Translations under genes and position numbers: made by a program | Shown: piece after piece, positions 33,011 to 44,721 of the stretch | How positions within the stretch are numbered: the stretch's first letter is position 1 | Layout: each line of letters opens with the position of its first letter | The notes under the pieces: model-generated | What the model was told of the DNA's origin: nothing | The model's database searches: none | Seen by the model: only the letters and a program-made list of their open reading frames with translations | Source: Blastomussa wellsi | Taxonomy: Eukaryota; Cnidaria; Anthozoa; Scleractinia; Plerogyridae | Length of the DNA: 64,000 nucleotides | Reading direction: 5' to 3' | Assembly (NCBI GenBank): GCA_947652115.1 | Contig: OX393568.1 | Span: forward strand, 13,364,242 to 13,428,241

Positions 33011-33535
33011 CTAACATTGCTTGCTCGAGCCGTACTGGGGAATATTGGCCCTCGGTCGTTTTTGTACGGAGCTCGCTGCGCTCGGTCCGTTCGGTCAGTA
33101 CAGCCCCTTGTTTAGTAAGAGGTCAGTATTTTGCTTGTAAAGTCATAATAAAGAGGGTCGCACGCGGCTCGTGTTGACACACCCCAACAGTGGTCACATG
33201 AGAAATGTTTGTTATCCGTTGGAGCGAGATAGCGAATTACAATATACAGTTCGTACTAAAGGAGAAGTGAAAGGTCCTGGGAACAGAGTTAAAATGACCT
33301 TGTAACAGTCAACCCAAAGACTGTATTTTATCTGCTCTTCGGTATTTGTTTTACCCTAATAGTCGTATTCCTAGGATGCATATGTAGTCCATGTGTTTTA
33401 CACTGACGGGGCTTAAACTGATCTCAATTGAAGTCATTATTTATGCAGTATATGGAGCATCTTAAAACGAACGAAAGAGTCTTGAATCCATGTGAATATT
33501 TTCAGTAAATGGTGTGAACTCGGGGGTAACAGGTG
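33011..33535. other. No gene recognised
   Basis: Repeat-like sequence including a GAGCTCGCTGCGCTCGGTCC palindromic stretch near 33070. Confidence 0.4.
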
Positions 33536-33652
33536 ATCGTGTAGTTTGATCGTCCGGGTGAGGGTAGTCCTGAGAAGGACTGTTGTCGGTGACTGACGTT
33601 TCGACAACCTGAGCGGAAGTCATCATCAGAGTCATGTGGCTCTTATGATGAC
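33536..33652. repeat. Penelope-like 3' tail, split by the Gypsy element
   Basis: Contains GTGACTGACGTTTCGACAACC and GGAAGTCATCATCAGAGTC, the style of Penelope-like element ends. The block resumes after the Gypsy element (37064-37140) and its outer part recurs inverted at 40545-40625. Confidence 0.5.
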
Positions 33653-33857
33653 TGTGCGGTTATTGATTAACTTGTTCTATATAAATAGATCAGATTTCAG
33701 AGATTCCACATGTAACTCGCGAGTGATCTAAACAGTAGTGATCTCCAATGTCTATGAATAAAACCTTACATGGTGTCAGAAGCTGAGTCTAACCCGTGCA
33801 TCGGAAGGTGAAGGAAAACCCTGCCGATAGCATCGACTACGAGTCATTAGAAAAGAG

Positions 33858-34670
33858 ATGGCTTCTGCTCAAATTCCTTTGCCGGAGAAGTTGGACTCCA
33901 AAAAGCCAGAGGAGTGGAAGCGTTGGATCGAACGCTTCGAATGCTATCGCATAGCTGCAGAACTCTACGAAAAAGACGACAAAGTCCAGATAAACACGTT
34001 GGTTTACGCTATGGGTGGAAATGCGAACGAAATCTTGAGAAGCTTTCAACTCGGCGAAGCCGATCAAACCTACGACGCAGTAAAAGCACGTTTCGCAACA
34101 CACTTCGTGGGTCGCACAAATGTCATCTTCGAGCGAGCTCGATTTAACAAGCGAATTCAAGGAAACCAAGAGTCCGTAATTGATTTCATTGAAAGCCTGT
34201 ACCAACTTGCAGAGACCTGCCAATTTGGAACGCTTAAAGATGAGTTAATACGAGATCGCATTGTTGTTGGCATTCGAAACGCAGCCTTGTCTCAAAAGCT
34301 TATGCAAGATGACACGCTTACACTCGATAAAGCTGTGAAACAAGCAAAGTCATCAGAGCTAGTAAAGGAACACCACGAAATCCTCAAAGGCGATGGTGAA
34401 GACGGAAAAATTAACCGTATTCGAGAAAAACGAAACAAGAGACCGCCGAAAGAAAAAGGAAAATCGTCCGAGGAGCGAAAAGATCAGAAAAACCATTCAA
34501 GACCTCCCGTCAAGAAATGTTATCGTTGTGGCAAATCGCCAGCACACAAACGCGAAGAATGCCCAGCCATCGAAGCAACTTGCTTAAAATGTAAGAAACG
34601 TGGCCATTTCGCTTCAGCATGCAAAAGCAAAGCGATTCGCTCAGTAGTAGAAGAACTACAAGGAACATGA
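33858..34670 (+). CDS. Gypsy Gag
   Basis: 270 residues from MASAQIPLPEKLDSK. A retrotransposon Gag core (about 10-150) contains the WKRWIERFECYRIA helix and YDAVKARFATHFV. It is followed by a Lys/Arg-rich region and two zinc knuckles (CYRCGKSPAHKREEC and CLKCKKRGHFASAC, about 215-255). These bind RNA and pack the element's transcript. The frame ends just past the point where pol sequence starts in the +1 frame; the deletion junction is at about 34650-34666. Confidence 0.92.
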   Translation: MASAQIPLPEKLDSKKPEEWKRWIERFECYRIAAELYEKDDKVQINTLVYAMGGNANEILRSFQLGEADQTYDAVKARFATHFVGRTNVIFERARFNKRIQGNQESVIDFIESLYQLAETCQFGTLKDELIRDRIVVGIRNAALSQKLMQDDTLTLDKAVKQAKSSELVKEHHEILKGDGEDGKINRIREKRNKRPPKEKGKSSEERKDQKNHSRPPVKKCYRCGKSPAHKREECPAIEATCLKCKKRGHFASACKSKAIRSVVEELQGT

Positions 34671-36771
34671 CAGTAGACTCAGAGCAGTATTAAAGAAACT
34701 TGACGATGCTGGAGCCACCTTAAATGCAGACAAATGCGAGTTTTCAAAAAGAGAAGTCAAGTTCGCTGGTTATGTTCTCAACGCAGACGGAATAAAGTCT
34801 GATCCAGAAAAAACCGAGTCAATCCAGGACATGGAAACACCCCAGAACGTGAGTGACGTGCGGAGATTCCTAGGAATGGTACACCAATTAGGAAAGTTTA
34901 TTCCTCATCTGGCGGAGAAAACAAAACCAATCAGAGATCTCCTCAGCACCAAGAATGAATTCCTCTGGGGACCAACCCAGCAGGATGCCTTTCAGAAGTT
35001 AAAAGCTGAACTAACGTCAACTCCAGTCCTTGCACACTATGACCCTGCCAAGAAAACAATCCTATCAGCAGATGCCTCATCGTATGGACTTGGCGCTGTC
35101 CTGTTACAAGAACAAGAGAATGGAGTTAGAAACCCAGTTGCTTATGCATCCAGATCGATGACCAGCACTGAGCAGAGATATGCTCAGATTGAAAAAGAAG
35201 CGCTTGCCACGACTTGGGCATGCGAGAAGTTCAATGATTACATCCTGGGAAAGGACATCTTCGTGGAGACCGACCACAAGCCATTGGTCCCACTGTTTGG
35301 CACGAAGAACTTGGATGAACTTCCTCCAAGGATCCAAAGATTTAAAATGAGATTAATGAAGTACTCATTCAGCATCAGTCACATTCCTGGAAAGGACTTA
35401 GTCATAGCAGACGCCCTTTCAAGAGCTCCTTTAAGAAAGCCACCTACAAAGGCTGATGTTCGTCTCAATGAGGACCTAAATTTGTACGTGGCAAACATTC
35501 TTGAAAGTCTGCCTGCTACAGAGCGAAGATTAGAGGAAATACGATTACATCAGCAAGAAGATGAAGTTTGCCGAAAACTACAGGAATTCTGTACCGAAGG
35601 ATGGCCTGACAGATCAAAGCTCAACTCGACACTTAGTGCTTATTGGCCCGAGAGAGCTTCGATTACCAATCAAAGAGGTCTCCTGATGAAAGACTCAAGA
35701 TTAATCATTCCCTCATCTCTTCGCTTGGGCATATTGGACAAGATACACGCTGGACATCAAGGAATACGCAAATGTCGTGAGAGAGCTCGTGAATCAGTGT
35801 GGTGGCCTGGTCTAAGTAAACAGATCGAAGACATGGTCACAACTTGCCCCACCTGCTGCAAACATCGCAAGAACCATGCAGAGCCTATGATAGCGACCCC
35901 TCTGCCAGAAAGACCATGGCAAAAGGTAGCCACTGACCTGTTCTACCACAATGGCAAAACATACATCATTGCTGTGGACTATTATTCGAGATTCTTCGAA
36001 ATAGCTCCCCTCAAAGCAGCCACAACAGAAAACACTATCAGCCACTTGAAGTCTTTCTTCTGTCGCCATGGCATTCCAGAAATAGTTGTTTCCGACAATG
36101 GGCCCCAGTTTGCAGCCGCTACGTTCTCCAAATTTGCCGAAGAATGGGGTTTCACCCACGTCACAAGTAGTCCTCACTATCCACAGAGTAATGGTGAAGT
36201 GGAGAGAGCTGTTAAGACTGCCAAAAACTTGATCATTAGGGCAAAAGATCCATACCTGGCAAAACTTTCTTACAGATCCACACCACTGGATAATGGCTAC
36301 ACCCCTGCAGAGTTGCTGATGGGAAGAAAGCTACGCTCAACGCTACCCTTAGCAGCTGAAAAATTAACACCTAAGTTGCCCAACTATGATCAGTTGAGGA
36401 AGACTGAACAAACTTACAAACATCAACAAGCTGAGAATTACAACAGACGTCATCGAGCATCGCCCCTTCCTACTTTAAACCCCGGTGACAAAGTTTGGAT
36501 ACCTGACAAGAACTCCCCAGCAGTGGTAGTACAAAAATCCGCCGAACCCCGGTCGCATGTTGTCAAGACGGAACAATCCCTTCTACGCAGGAATCGGCGA
36601 CATCTGGTCCCAGACCCCAAGGAGAAGGTTGAGGAAAGTACGAAGACCCCACCCGGTGGAAACACCTGCACCAACGAGGGCGCAGAGACCCCAAAAGTCA
36701 GCACTCCCTCGAGTGTTGTTAAGACTCGTTCGGGTAGAATTGTTGTCCCTCCTACCCGACTGAACTTGTGA
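34666..36771 (+). pseudogene. Gypsy Pol, 5'-deleted (RT thumb, RNase H, integrase)
   Basis: The frame is open from about 34651 and enters RT sequence after its catalytic part: LRAVLKKLDDAGATLN and KREVKFAGYVL. The protease and the YxDD box are absent. An RNase H domain follows (SADASSYGLGAVL, TEQRYAQIEKEALA, ETDHKPL, ADALSRAP). The integrase has a zinc-binding part (HAGHQGIRKC, CPTCCKH) and the DDE triad (ATDLF, VSDNGPQF, GEVERAV). The C-terminus ends in a basic tail at 36771. All integrase catalytic residues are present, but the product could not copy itself. A Met at 34831 is the first in frame, but coding homology begins earlier. Confidence 0.93.
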
Positions 36772-37211
36772 ACATTAACCGTTTAGAGACTAATGCACTC
36801 AGGTGCATTTATATGTTTAATCGGACAGTGACTATTGATTTCTTCAAACATATATGTTTTGTTTTTGATCCTCCTGACTCTCGCTATAAGTTTCAGAACT
36901 GAAATTGTTTTGTTTATATGATTTTGTCTAGAAAGGGGGATGTGTGGTTATTGATTAACTTGTTCTATATAAATAGATCAGATTTCAGAGATTCCACGTG
37001 TAACTCGCGAGTGATCTAAACAGTAGTGATCTCTAATGTCTATGAATAAAACCTTACAATGACTTCCGCTCAGATTGACTCTGATGACTCTGACATGACT
37101 TTGATGATGACTTCCGCTCTTCAGAGCGGAAAAACGTACTGCGCAGCTGAACTGCGCATTTTTCTGTCCGTCGTTATTGCGGGCTTATGCAGCAGCTAAA
37201 ATCATGCAGTT

Positions 37212-37266
37212 TTAACCCTAACCCCAACCCCAACCCCAACACTTATCCCTAACCCCAACCCTAACC
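37212..37266. repeat. Interstitial telomere-like tract
   Basis: About 55 bp of CCCTAA and CCCCAA units (reverse: TTAGGG and TTGGGG), directly beyond the Penelope-like tail. Confidence 0.75.
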
Positions 37267-37401
37267 ACAGTAAAGAAGAATTTGGGATGACAAGAAACGC
37301 TCGATGCTGTTCGCAAACAACATAATTTGACTTACAGTCAACTGAGCGAGGTAAGCGTTTTCGGCTGCTCTTCAACACAATTTGTTTTAGAGTTTTACGA
37401 G

Positions 37402-37478
<77 letters not shown>

Positions 37479-37726
37479 TAGTTAATTGACCACTCCCCAT
37501 TGGGGTTTTTCAGGGCCAATGTAAACAAACATTTTAAATGAACATAACAAGGTTAAGAATCCCAACTGGCAGGAGGCAGACCAGTTGGCTATTTACAAGC
37601 GTAGCTGAGGAGTTGAACTCGGGGCTACCGAGAACAACACCAGCTAGTGGTTAGAACGGGACTTGAACCCGCGACTTACGGATTTCAAGTCCAACACTCT
37701 AACCACCCGGCCACACTGCCTCCCAG
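37402..37726 (-). mobile_element. tRNA-Ser-derived SINE
   Basis: Read on the minus strand, the head has RNA polymerase III box A (TGGCCGGGTGG, 37713-37703) and box B (GGTTCAAGTCC, 37679-37669). Between them lies GGACTTGAAATCC, an anticodon arm with TGA (Ser). A body of about 160 bp follows, ending in a TTA microsatellite (37480-37402) that is the likely 3' tail. The head lacks a good acceptor stem and is fused to the body, so this is a SINE and not a tRNA gene. Confidence 0.8.
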
Positions 37727-38182
37727 ATCTTGGCAATTACTCGTGCTTATTTTTTTATTCTTCAGTTAAAGTCTATCTTATCAAAATTTATAAGGAACAA
37801 CGTGATGTTTGAAACAATTAGAAGCGCTCAAGTGTTTTTGAAGTTCAATTAAAAACCCTAAACGGATGCGTAGCGATTCGCATCGCGACCGATAAAATTT
37901 TTCAATGCGCGGCCTGTTGCTGTTTTCTTGGAAGAAATCTATTCAGATCGATGAGCCTTCAATGTCTGTTATTTGAGGTTGATTTTTAAACGAGCTACTA
38001 CAAATAAATTCAAATCACGTCGTTTCATGATTTCATTTTCTGTGGAGTGTTTGTCAACATGGTGGCCAAATATATTTGAATTCGTAGCTTATATTTGATG
38101 CTTTACAGAGTTAAATATTGATTGAACTTAAACTAAATTAGAGTTCCTGACATATATAGTATGTTTTATAATTCTCTTAAAA
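37727..38182. other. No gene recognised
   Basis: AT-rich sequence, no frame or repeat of note. Confidence 0.4.
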
Positions 38183-38545
38183 TTGTCTATATTTTCTTTA
38201 ATGTATGGTTGGGTCAGCCATACACTACGCAAACCACCTAGTAGTATTGGCTGTCAAGCCCTGATCTGGAACCCCCAGGGTCAAAGGAGATGGAGATGGC
38301 TTGGCCATACGCCACACAAACCACCTAATAGTATTGGCCGTCAAGCCCTGATCTGGAACCCCCAGGGTCAAAGAAAGAGAGGGAGACCACGAAACACCTG
38401 GCGGCGGGAGTTGGAAAAGGACGTTAAAAGAACTGGCCACACATGGGAACAACTTGAAAGGATAGCTCAGGACAGAGGAGAATGGAGAAATATTGTTGGT
38501 GGCCTATGCTCCGAGAGGAGCAATGGGCCAAAGTTAAGCAAGTAA
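38183..38545 (+). pseudogene. RTE-type LINE ORF2 C-terminal fragment
   Basis: The frame contains RRWRWLGHTPHKPPNSIGRQ, then ALIWNPQGQRKRGRPRNTW and AQDRGEWRNIVGGLC, the typical end of RTE-clade LINE proteins. An 87-bp block (38217-38303) is repeated in frame at 38304-38390, so the WLGH..NPQGQR unit appears nearly twice. No RT domain precedes it. Confidence 0.8.
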
Positions 38546-38559
38546 TGGCTGGGTCAGAA

Positions 38560-41500
38560 TTGGGTTGAATTTTAATTTCATGTTATACAAGTAGAATTTA
38601 GTTGGCCTTGGCCAAATGAAATACTACTATAGTAGTTAAACAAAATACTGAGTAGCCATTTTACAGGTCTGTTTGCTGACTTTGCCCCACAAAAGCAAAG
38701 GAATTTTGTCTCATAATTTAGAGACTTGCAGGCCATATCATATCATAAACTTTGAAGACCAAGTCAAGAAATTACTTCATTGTGGCAGTGAATTTCATTA
38801 TGTAAAGTCATTTTTCAGACAGTACTCTGTAAATCAGTGAATGAAATATTTACAACTGATTATATGTTATCTATGACGTTCTGAAATAATAAATGTTCTA
38901 TATTTTATTGCTTGAGTTGAATTTATGTTTCTAATGATTTAGGGAATGGGCTGAAATAAATTCAGAAAAAAGCAAGCAGCAGGGAAGGTTATATTGTTAG
39001 AGGTTACAGGTTCTGTTTCTGTGGGTTGTTCATGACATCAATATTTAATCACAAAAGGATGGGCAGCTTGGAAGCTCTTGCCCCCAGTCATAACACCCCC
39101 GGTGTAACTCTTCCATTGTTTTGGTCATTTTTTATGATTTTGCCAGTTAACTTCTTCAGTAACTGAGTTGAAAAAAAAAATAATAATCAGCTGTAGAGAT
39201 AAGTATCAAAATTTTATGAGAGAAACTTACCTTGCACCTTGATTAATGGGAAGAGGGAAATGTTAAACTAAGCGTAATTTTCAAGAGCTTGAGCAAAAGT
39301 ACTCCCCAAGACCTTTGTGATAACTCGACACCTGTTAGCATATATAACAGTGTACATGCAACCTGACTTTCAATGGCCCAGTTTAGTAGGTCTTTAGTAA
39401 ATAGATGGTTTAATCACTTTGCAGAATTTTTGTTCTTAACTGGCAGAAGTCTTTTGGATACAGTTATTGTATTAGATAGGTAAAGTTTATTTACCCTTGG
39501 TTATACATGAGGCTCTAGCATGTATTGCTACTTTAGGTTACTATAATGAAATTGTACTATCTCTATCCAAGACTGTGTAACAGTCATTGCAAGTGAGCCA
39601 AAAAGTTGAGTATCAATGTATCTTTTATTTACTAACAAATTCAATCAAGATGTGTGTGTGTGTGACAGCACTAAATGGCTTACACGGTAAGGTTTATTTG
39701 TATCAATTACTGATTCAAAGTAACTGAAAAGGGGACTCTGTTAGGCTCTCTGAACCCTTCACAACGGAATAAATAGAGACTACAGAAATTCTCATAAATG
39801 TCAGATTTTCATGTGACCTCGTGTGCTTTGCATTTTACACGAAAAGTAACCAGAAATACGCTCAACAGAAAACTAGCAGACGCCGGGTTTGAGAATCATT
39901 GACAAGTCTCAAAAATCCCGCCGGAAACCCTGAAGGTCATGACATGAAGGGAATTAACTGAATTTACACTATGGATATTAATAATCCAGACCTTGTAAAC
40001 TTGAACCCTGACAAAAGTAACAAAACTCATACGTTCTATACGTTGACAATGCATACGAGGCCGATATTGGCGATGATTAAATTTGAGCGGAATGATTACT
40101 AAATCCGCTCTGGCAAAAAATTGATCACTTTGGCAAACTCAGTAAATATAGATTAACTCGTTTTCTAGCCACAGTTGTTCTCTCGATCTTATATGTTCAG
40201 GGCTTTGCTTAAATAAGCTCATACCGTGAAGCAGTCCGTGGTAGTATAAATGTGCTTTCGTGGGCGATTTGCTTACATGCCGCGGGAAAATCGAGAGCTT
40301 TGAAATCCTGTTTAAAGTTAAGCGATTACGGGGAGAATCTAACTGCAACACGGACACATCTGCAGCTGATGGTTTTTGGGCAAAAATTATTGTTTCTTAC
40401 CAGGATGTCTCCGATAGCATATCAAGTTCTTGATAAACGAAAACAGAAATCCCCGCCATTTGTTACAACGATTTTAGTGCCCAGTCGCCAAGAGTTCGCG
40501 CATGCTCTTTACGTTTTTCCGCCCTGAACTTTCGGTTGTCGAATCGTCAGTCACTGTCACCGACAAAAGTCCCCAGGCTACCCTCACCCGGGCGATCAAA
40601 ATACACGATCGATTAATGTATTTGTTGCGACCGATAGTCGTATAAGCGCTTTCGACAGTATTTTATTTCAAGCTCATGCATAGCGCATTTCAGTGTTCTC
40701 GGTTGTGAGAAGTCGATTTCCGCAAGTGAAAGAAAAGTTTATTTAAAATCATTCCTCTGCCTGTTAGCTATAATAAATCATTTTCTGTACTAAATGTCAT
40801 TGATAAATGCTACTACTTTCTAGTAGGAACAGGAACCCAATTTATTTTTGTTTATTATATTACTAAGGTACCGGTAATTCCCTATCGAACTATTCTTGAA
40901 GTTACCAGCGAAGTCATGAAACACAAGATATAGTTTGCACACCTTTATATACTTAAGAGACATTTTTCGATAGTGTCAGAAGTCGGTTAATGCCTTCCAC
41001 CACATACATCTTATAAACCGAAGGGTCTTATTTAGTAAACTGATTTTTATTAAAAATTGCCATTTTCACAACTCCTTAATTAAATTATCTCTAATAACCT
41101 TTTCATTTAATAACCGTCTAATTTATCAGCGAGGGAAAATTTATACGCAGATCGATGAATACTAGTACTGTGTCTTTGTGAAAAAATTCTGTATAAACTA
41201 GTAGCTACTAAAAACAGTGGATACAGCACGAGAGAAGTCGACCAGGTGAAACCAGAAAATGACTTGTTAAAATGCTAGCGATTACCCTATTAGTAGCATC
41301 AGCATTAGAGTCGGTTTATAAGAATACTTTTTGAGTCTGTCATCACTGGTTAGAATTGTCAGAATTGATGACAATCATGATAAATTAAACAGATCTGTTC
41401 TCTTGGTATCCACGGACACAACCTTGTAACAGGACACAACCTGTAACAGGAAGTTATCAAGATTTCGCTCACTTGCTGGCAAAATTTCGGTCAGACTCAA

Positions 41501-43080
41501 ATTCATTTGTGTTCAAAAATTGACATAGCTTGGGGTTAATAAAATTTTAAGCTTAAAATATTTGGAAAATTTCATTTGATATTAGCTCTACGCTTAGTTG
41601 GTCCATATATTATGAATGTCTGAATGATGAAGCGAGGCGCGGTGTCTACGCCAAATCTGTGTCTCAGTTTCTTGGTTACGAACATAATAACTGCACCACA
41701 ACAAACCATAAACAACTTCGACCTCAGTACCATGAATGGAAATACAAATGTGTTTACATCCGTTACTGATGGATGGTGCATTACGTGGAACTTTTTTGAA
41801 GTAAAAATTCTGAACTACATTTTTGTGGTTTTCATGTCAAGAAATAATTTTCCTACATACACCACCCACTCCCGGAAGGAGGGAATGTTATTACGTTCAA
41901 AGTGACTCACTCCCCTTCCCAACGGAAGGATGGGCACGAGTAAAAAGAATCCAAATTCAGAAAATAACAATTACAAATCCCCCATAATGTGCAACGCAAA
42001 ACATTTCGACCATTGCCACATGCGATTTTGTTGCACTCGGAATAAAACGAAGGCAATTCTACACAAAATAATGACTTTTTCAAGAAAATAAGAATATTTT
42101 AATAGAATATGCAGCATTCTACATTAAGTATATTATCGCTGATCATAACAAAGTTCAATCTTGTAGATTGTGGTTAATAAGCAAGGATTCACTTAAATCG
42201 CCGAATAAAATATCTGAACTGACATCACAGTATTGGACACGCTCTGACAACTTTGTTCAATACTGCTTTTGTTCTTTTCTGCTTCCACGTATATGAAAGT
42301 AAACGAGTTATTTGAGGATGCTTTGTGCTAATCCTTGTGTCTGTGCCTGCAAATTCACAACACTCATGCCTGCTGAGCTGCTTGGAAGGCTTACACGGAA
42401 CTCTACAGGGAAACTAAATATACAAGAGCGTACCTCAGGTTAAGAACTTGACAAAGATGTGCTGTTATGCGGTGCAAATAAACTACAATGAGAATACAAT
42501 ACTGAGCAAGCTTCGTGTCGCCCGCTATATGGTAATTTGTGTTCAACTAAAACGAAACCACTTTCTATCCTTCTGGGACGTCAACTTATTTTCGAGCACA
42601 CTAAACATCCTTGTTTTCCAACCCATCTAGTCCATTTATCACGCCTTCCTCTTTTGTTTAGAAGCACTCTCATGATAATGCCATTGCTACAGCTAAGGTG
42701 CAATGACTAGAGTTAACTGAAGACACCTAAACGCTTCTGTATTATACATAGTTCATTCTGCACCTTCTGAGTTTAACAACTTGCTGTCTCATGTAAGTTT
42801 ACAACTCATTTCCGCTTAATTAAGATAACTTGTAAACGACAGTCATGTGAAGTGCTTTCTGTTCTGTAGCTCTTCAATCAGCCGCAAAATGACCGCTGTT
42901 TCACAAATCAGCATGTACAAATTTTTTAGCTGACTCTCAACGGTGTGTGACCACAATTTCATCGGTTTAGTGAACACAGTAATCGATCCAATTCATCAAG
43001 CCCCATAATCGGAAAGAAAAGTTTTATTTATGGCTATACAGTTTGCCAAAACTAAACAAATATTAGGTTTTTTCCTGACT
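38560..43080. other. 4.5 kb with no recognised gene
   Basis: AT-rich, low in obvious repeats apart from an inverted Penelope-tail match (40545-40625). Open frames are below 95 codons and lack domains. It precedes the TGF-beta ligand gene and could hold its distal regulatory DNA (inference). Confidence 0.4.
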
Positions 43081-43205
43081 ACTTATTGAATATTTTTAGC
43101 AGTTTATTTTGGAGTTAGTTGTAGAGAATATATAAATTCCGGCGTGGTAGCAGACTGCACTGTTGGCTAATGTCGGGCGTGCACGTGAACAATATAGTGG
43201 GCGGC

Positions 43206-43241
43206 TATAAAGTCACAAATGAACCACTTGGCTACTTCAGT
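43206..43241 (+). promoter_or_regulatory. Putative core promoter of the TGF-beta ligand
   Basis: TATAAAG at 43206-43212 is followed about 30 bases later by an initiator-like TTCAGT (43236-43241), about 90 bases before the start codon. A second TATATAAA stands at 43129-43136. Which is used cannot be told from sequence. Confidence 0.5.
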
Positions 43242-43327
43242 AATCAGTTCAACATTCGGCAACCACACCGGCCGAACGATTAGCCCATGAGAAGCACTAG
43301 CGCCAAGGAATCCCGCAGAGAACTCAA

Positions 43328-44577
43328 ATGAATTCGCTCAACTTTATTTTACTCTTAGTGTACTTCACACCAGTATCACTTCAAAATGGAGCCGAATTAA
43401 GCCATCTGCAAAGCGATTTACTGAACTTGTTAGAAATTAAAGAAAAGCCAAGCGTGTCAAGAAGCAGGTCTCAAGTGCCCAAATATGTTATGGACCTGTA
43501 CAAGGAGCAAGCTCATACAAGCAGTTTTGCCAAGTTTGGCAAGTCAGCTCCTGGTAAAACAATAAGAACTTTCTTCAAAGGTACGTAATCATTCGTGTAA
43601 CAAGTAGTTCGCGCGCAAAGGAAACGTTATTGCGTGAATTATTGCACTACATAAATATTATGATAATTTGTGAACGTCGTCTTTCATTTATCACTGCAGA
43701 TCCGAGTGTCCGCGGCGCAGACGAGCGACATTTCTACTTCAACTTATCCTCGCTCCAGCCAGACGAACAAATGAAGAAAGCAGAGCTGAGAATATTTAAA
43801 AGACGCTCTAAGCTCGATAACATTCACGGCCATTTCAAGGTGACAGTGCATCGCTTGAACCGCCGAGCTGTTGACGGTAGCACAAGCTGGAAGCGAAAGC
43901 TAAGTACAATAGTTACAAAACCCGTTAAATGTCGTCGAGTTGGCGCTTGGATCGTGTTAAATGTTACCTCAGCTGTAAAGTTTTGGAGTTCTTGGCCATC
44001 GCGGAACTTCGGTCTGTGGATTACGGTGAGCGGGTTTGGAATTCCAAATTCAGACTTCTACATTGCAACTGGCGGTAGAAAAGAACCTATCTTGGTTATT
44101 TACGGTGATAGTAAAGAGAAAAAGCAAGGTAAATCACTGAAACACAACAATGTTCCCAACGAAACACGAGAAGTCAGCGAACAACAAGCAAAGAGGAAAG
44201 GAAAAAGTAGCGACCATACTCCTTTCACGTTCACGAGAAGCCGAAGATCGTTGGTTGATGACGGCAAGTGTGCAAGACACAAGCTATATGTGAAGTTTCG
44301 TGACTTAAACTGGGACAAATGGATTATTGCGCCGCGTGGATTTAGCGCTTTTTACTGCATGGGCACATGTCCAGAAATCATCGACAAGTACTTCAATCCT
44401 TCGAACCATGCCATAATACAAAGCCTTCTTCACCATCGGTACAATAAAAAAATCCCAGCAGCTTGCTGCGTACCGACAAGTTTACACTCCATGAGCTTGA
44501 TGTATTTTGAACTTGACGGGAGCATTGTACTAAGAGAATACTCCGGCATGGTGGCGTCAACGTGCGGCTGCCGCTAG
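43328..44577 (+). CDS. BMP/TGF-beta superfamily ligand, two exons
   Basis: Exon 1 is 43328-43580 (donor AAAG|GTACGT) and exon 2 is 43700-44577 (acceptor CACTGCAG|AT). The 119-bp intron is in phase 1, and together they encode 376 residues. A hydrophobic signal peptide (MNSLNFILLLVYFTPVSLQ) precedes a latency-type prodomain. A furin site RSRR (264-267) frees a mature domain of 109 residues. This has seven cysteines in the family spacing: CARHKLYVKFRDL, then WIIAPRGFSAFYCMGTC, NHAIIQSLL, AACCVP, and CGCR at the end. The pattern is that of a BMP-class dimeric ligand for type I/II Ser/Thr kinase receptors. It resembles ADMP, BMP2/4 and nodal-related ligands about equally, so no symbol is given. 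The prodomain is short for a BMP. Confidence 0.95.
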
Positions 44578-44715
44578 TACATTTATAGCTAAAACGGGCT
44601 GAACATTTCCAGTTCATTTAAAATGAAAGCATAGAGAACAAAGATTAAGTGTCAAAGAACATATTTATATTGATATAAGGTGTTTAGCACCCTAATACGA
44701 TATTGGAAGATAGTG

Positions 44716-44721
44716 AATAAA
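44716..44721 (+). other. Polyadenylation signal AATAAA
   Basis: AATAAA lies 139 bases after the stop of the TGF-beta ligand gene. Another lies near 44952. Confidence 0.6.

Larger units (their letters stand above)
33653..37058 (+). mobile_element. Gypsy/Ty3 LTR retrotransposon, internally deleted
   Basis: The LTRs are 118 bp (33653-33770 and 36941-37058) with TG..CA ends, and I see three differences between them. ATGAC is duplicated at the flanks (33648-33652 and 37059-37063). TGGTGTCAGAAGC directly follows the 5' LTR as the likely primer-binding site, and GAAAGGGGGA directly precedes the 3' LTR as the polypurine tract. The interior carries gag and a pol that has lost protease and most of RT, so it is non-autonomous. 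Confidence 0.95.

Noticed and set aside
32592..33014. 140-codon plus-strand frame
   Set aside because: It is repeat AB sequence; the other copies do not keep the frame open.
37640..37726. A tRNA-Ser gene
   Set aside because: Box A, box B and the anticodon arm are present but there is no paired acceptor stem and the head is fused to a SINE body.
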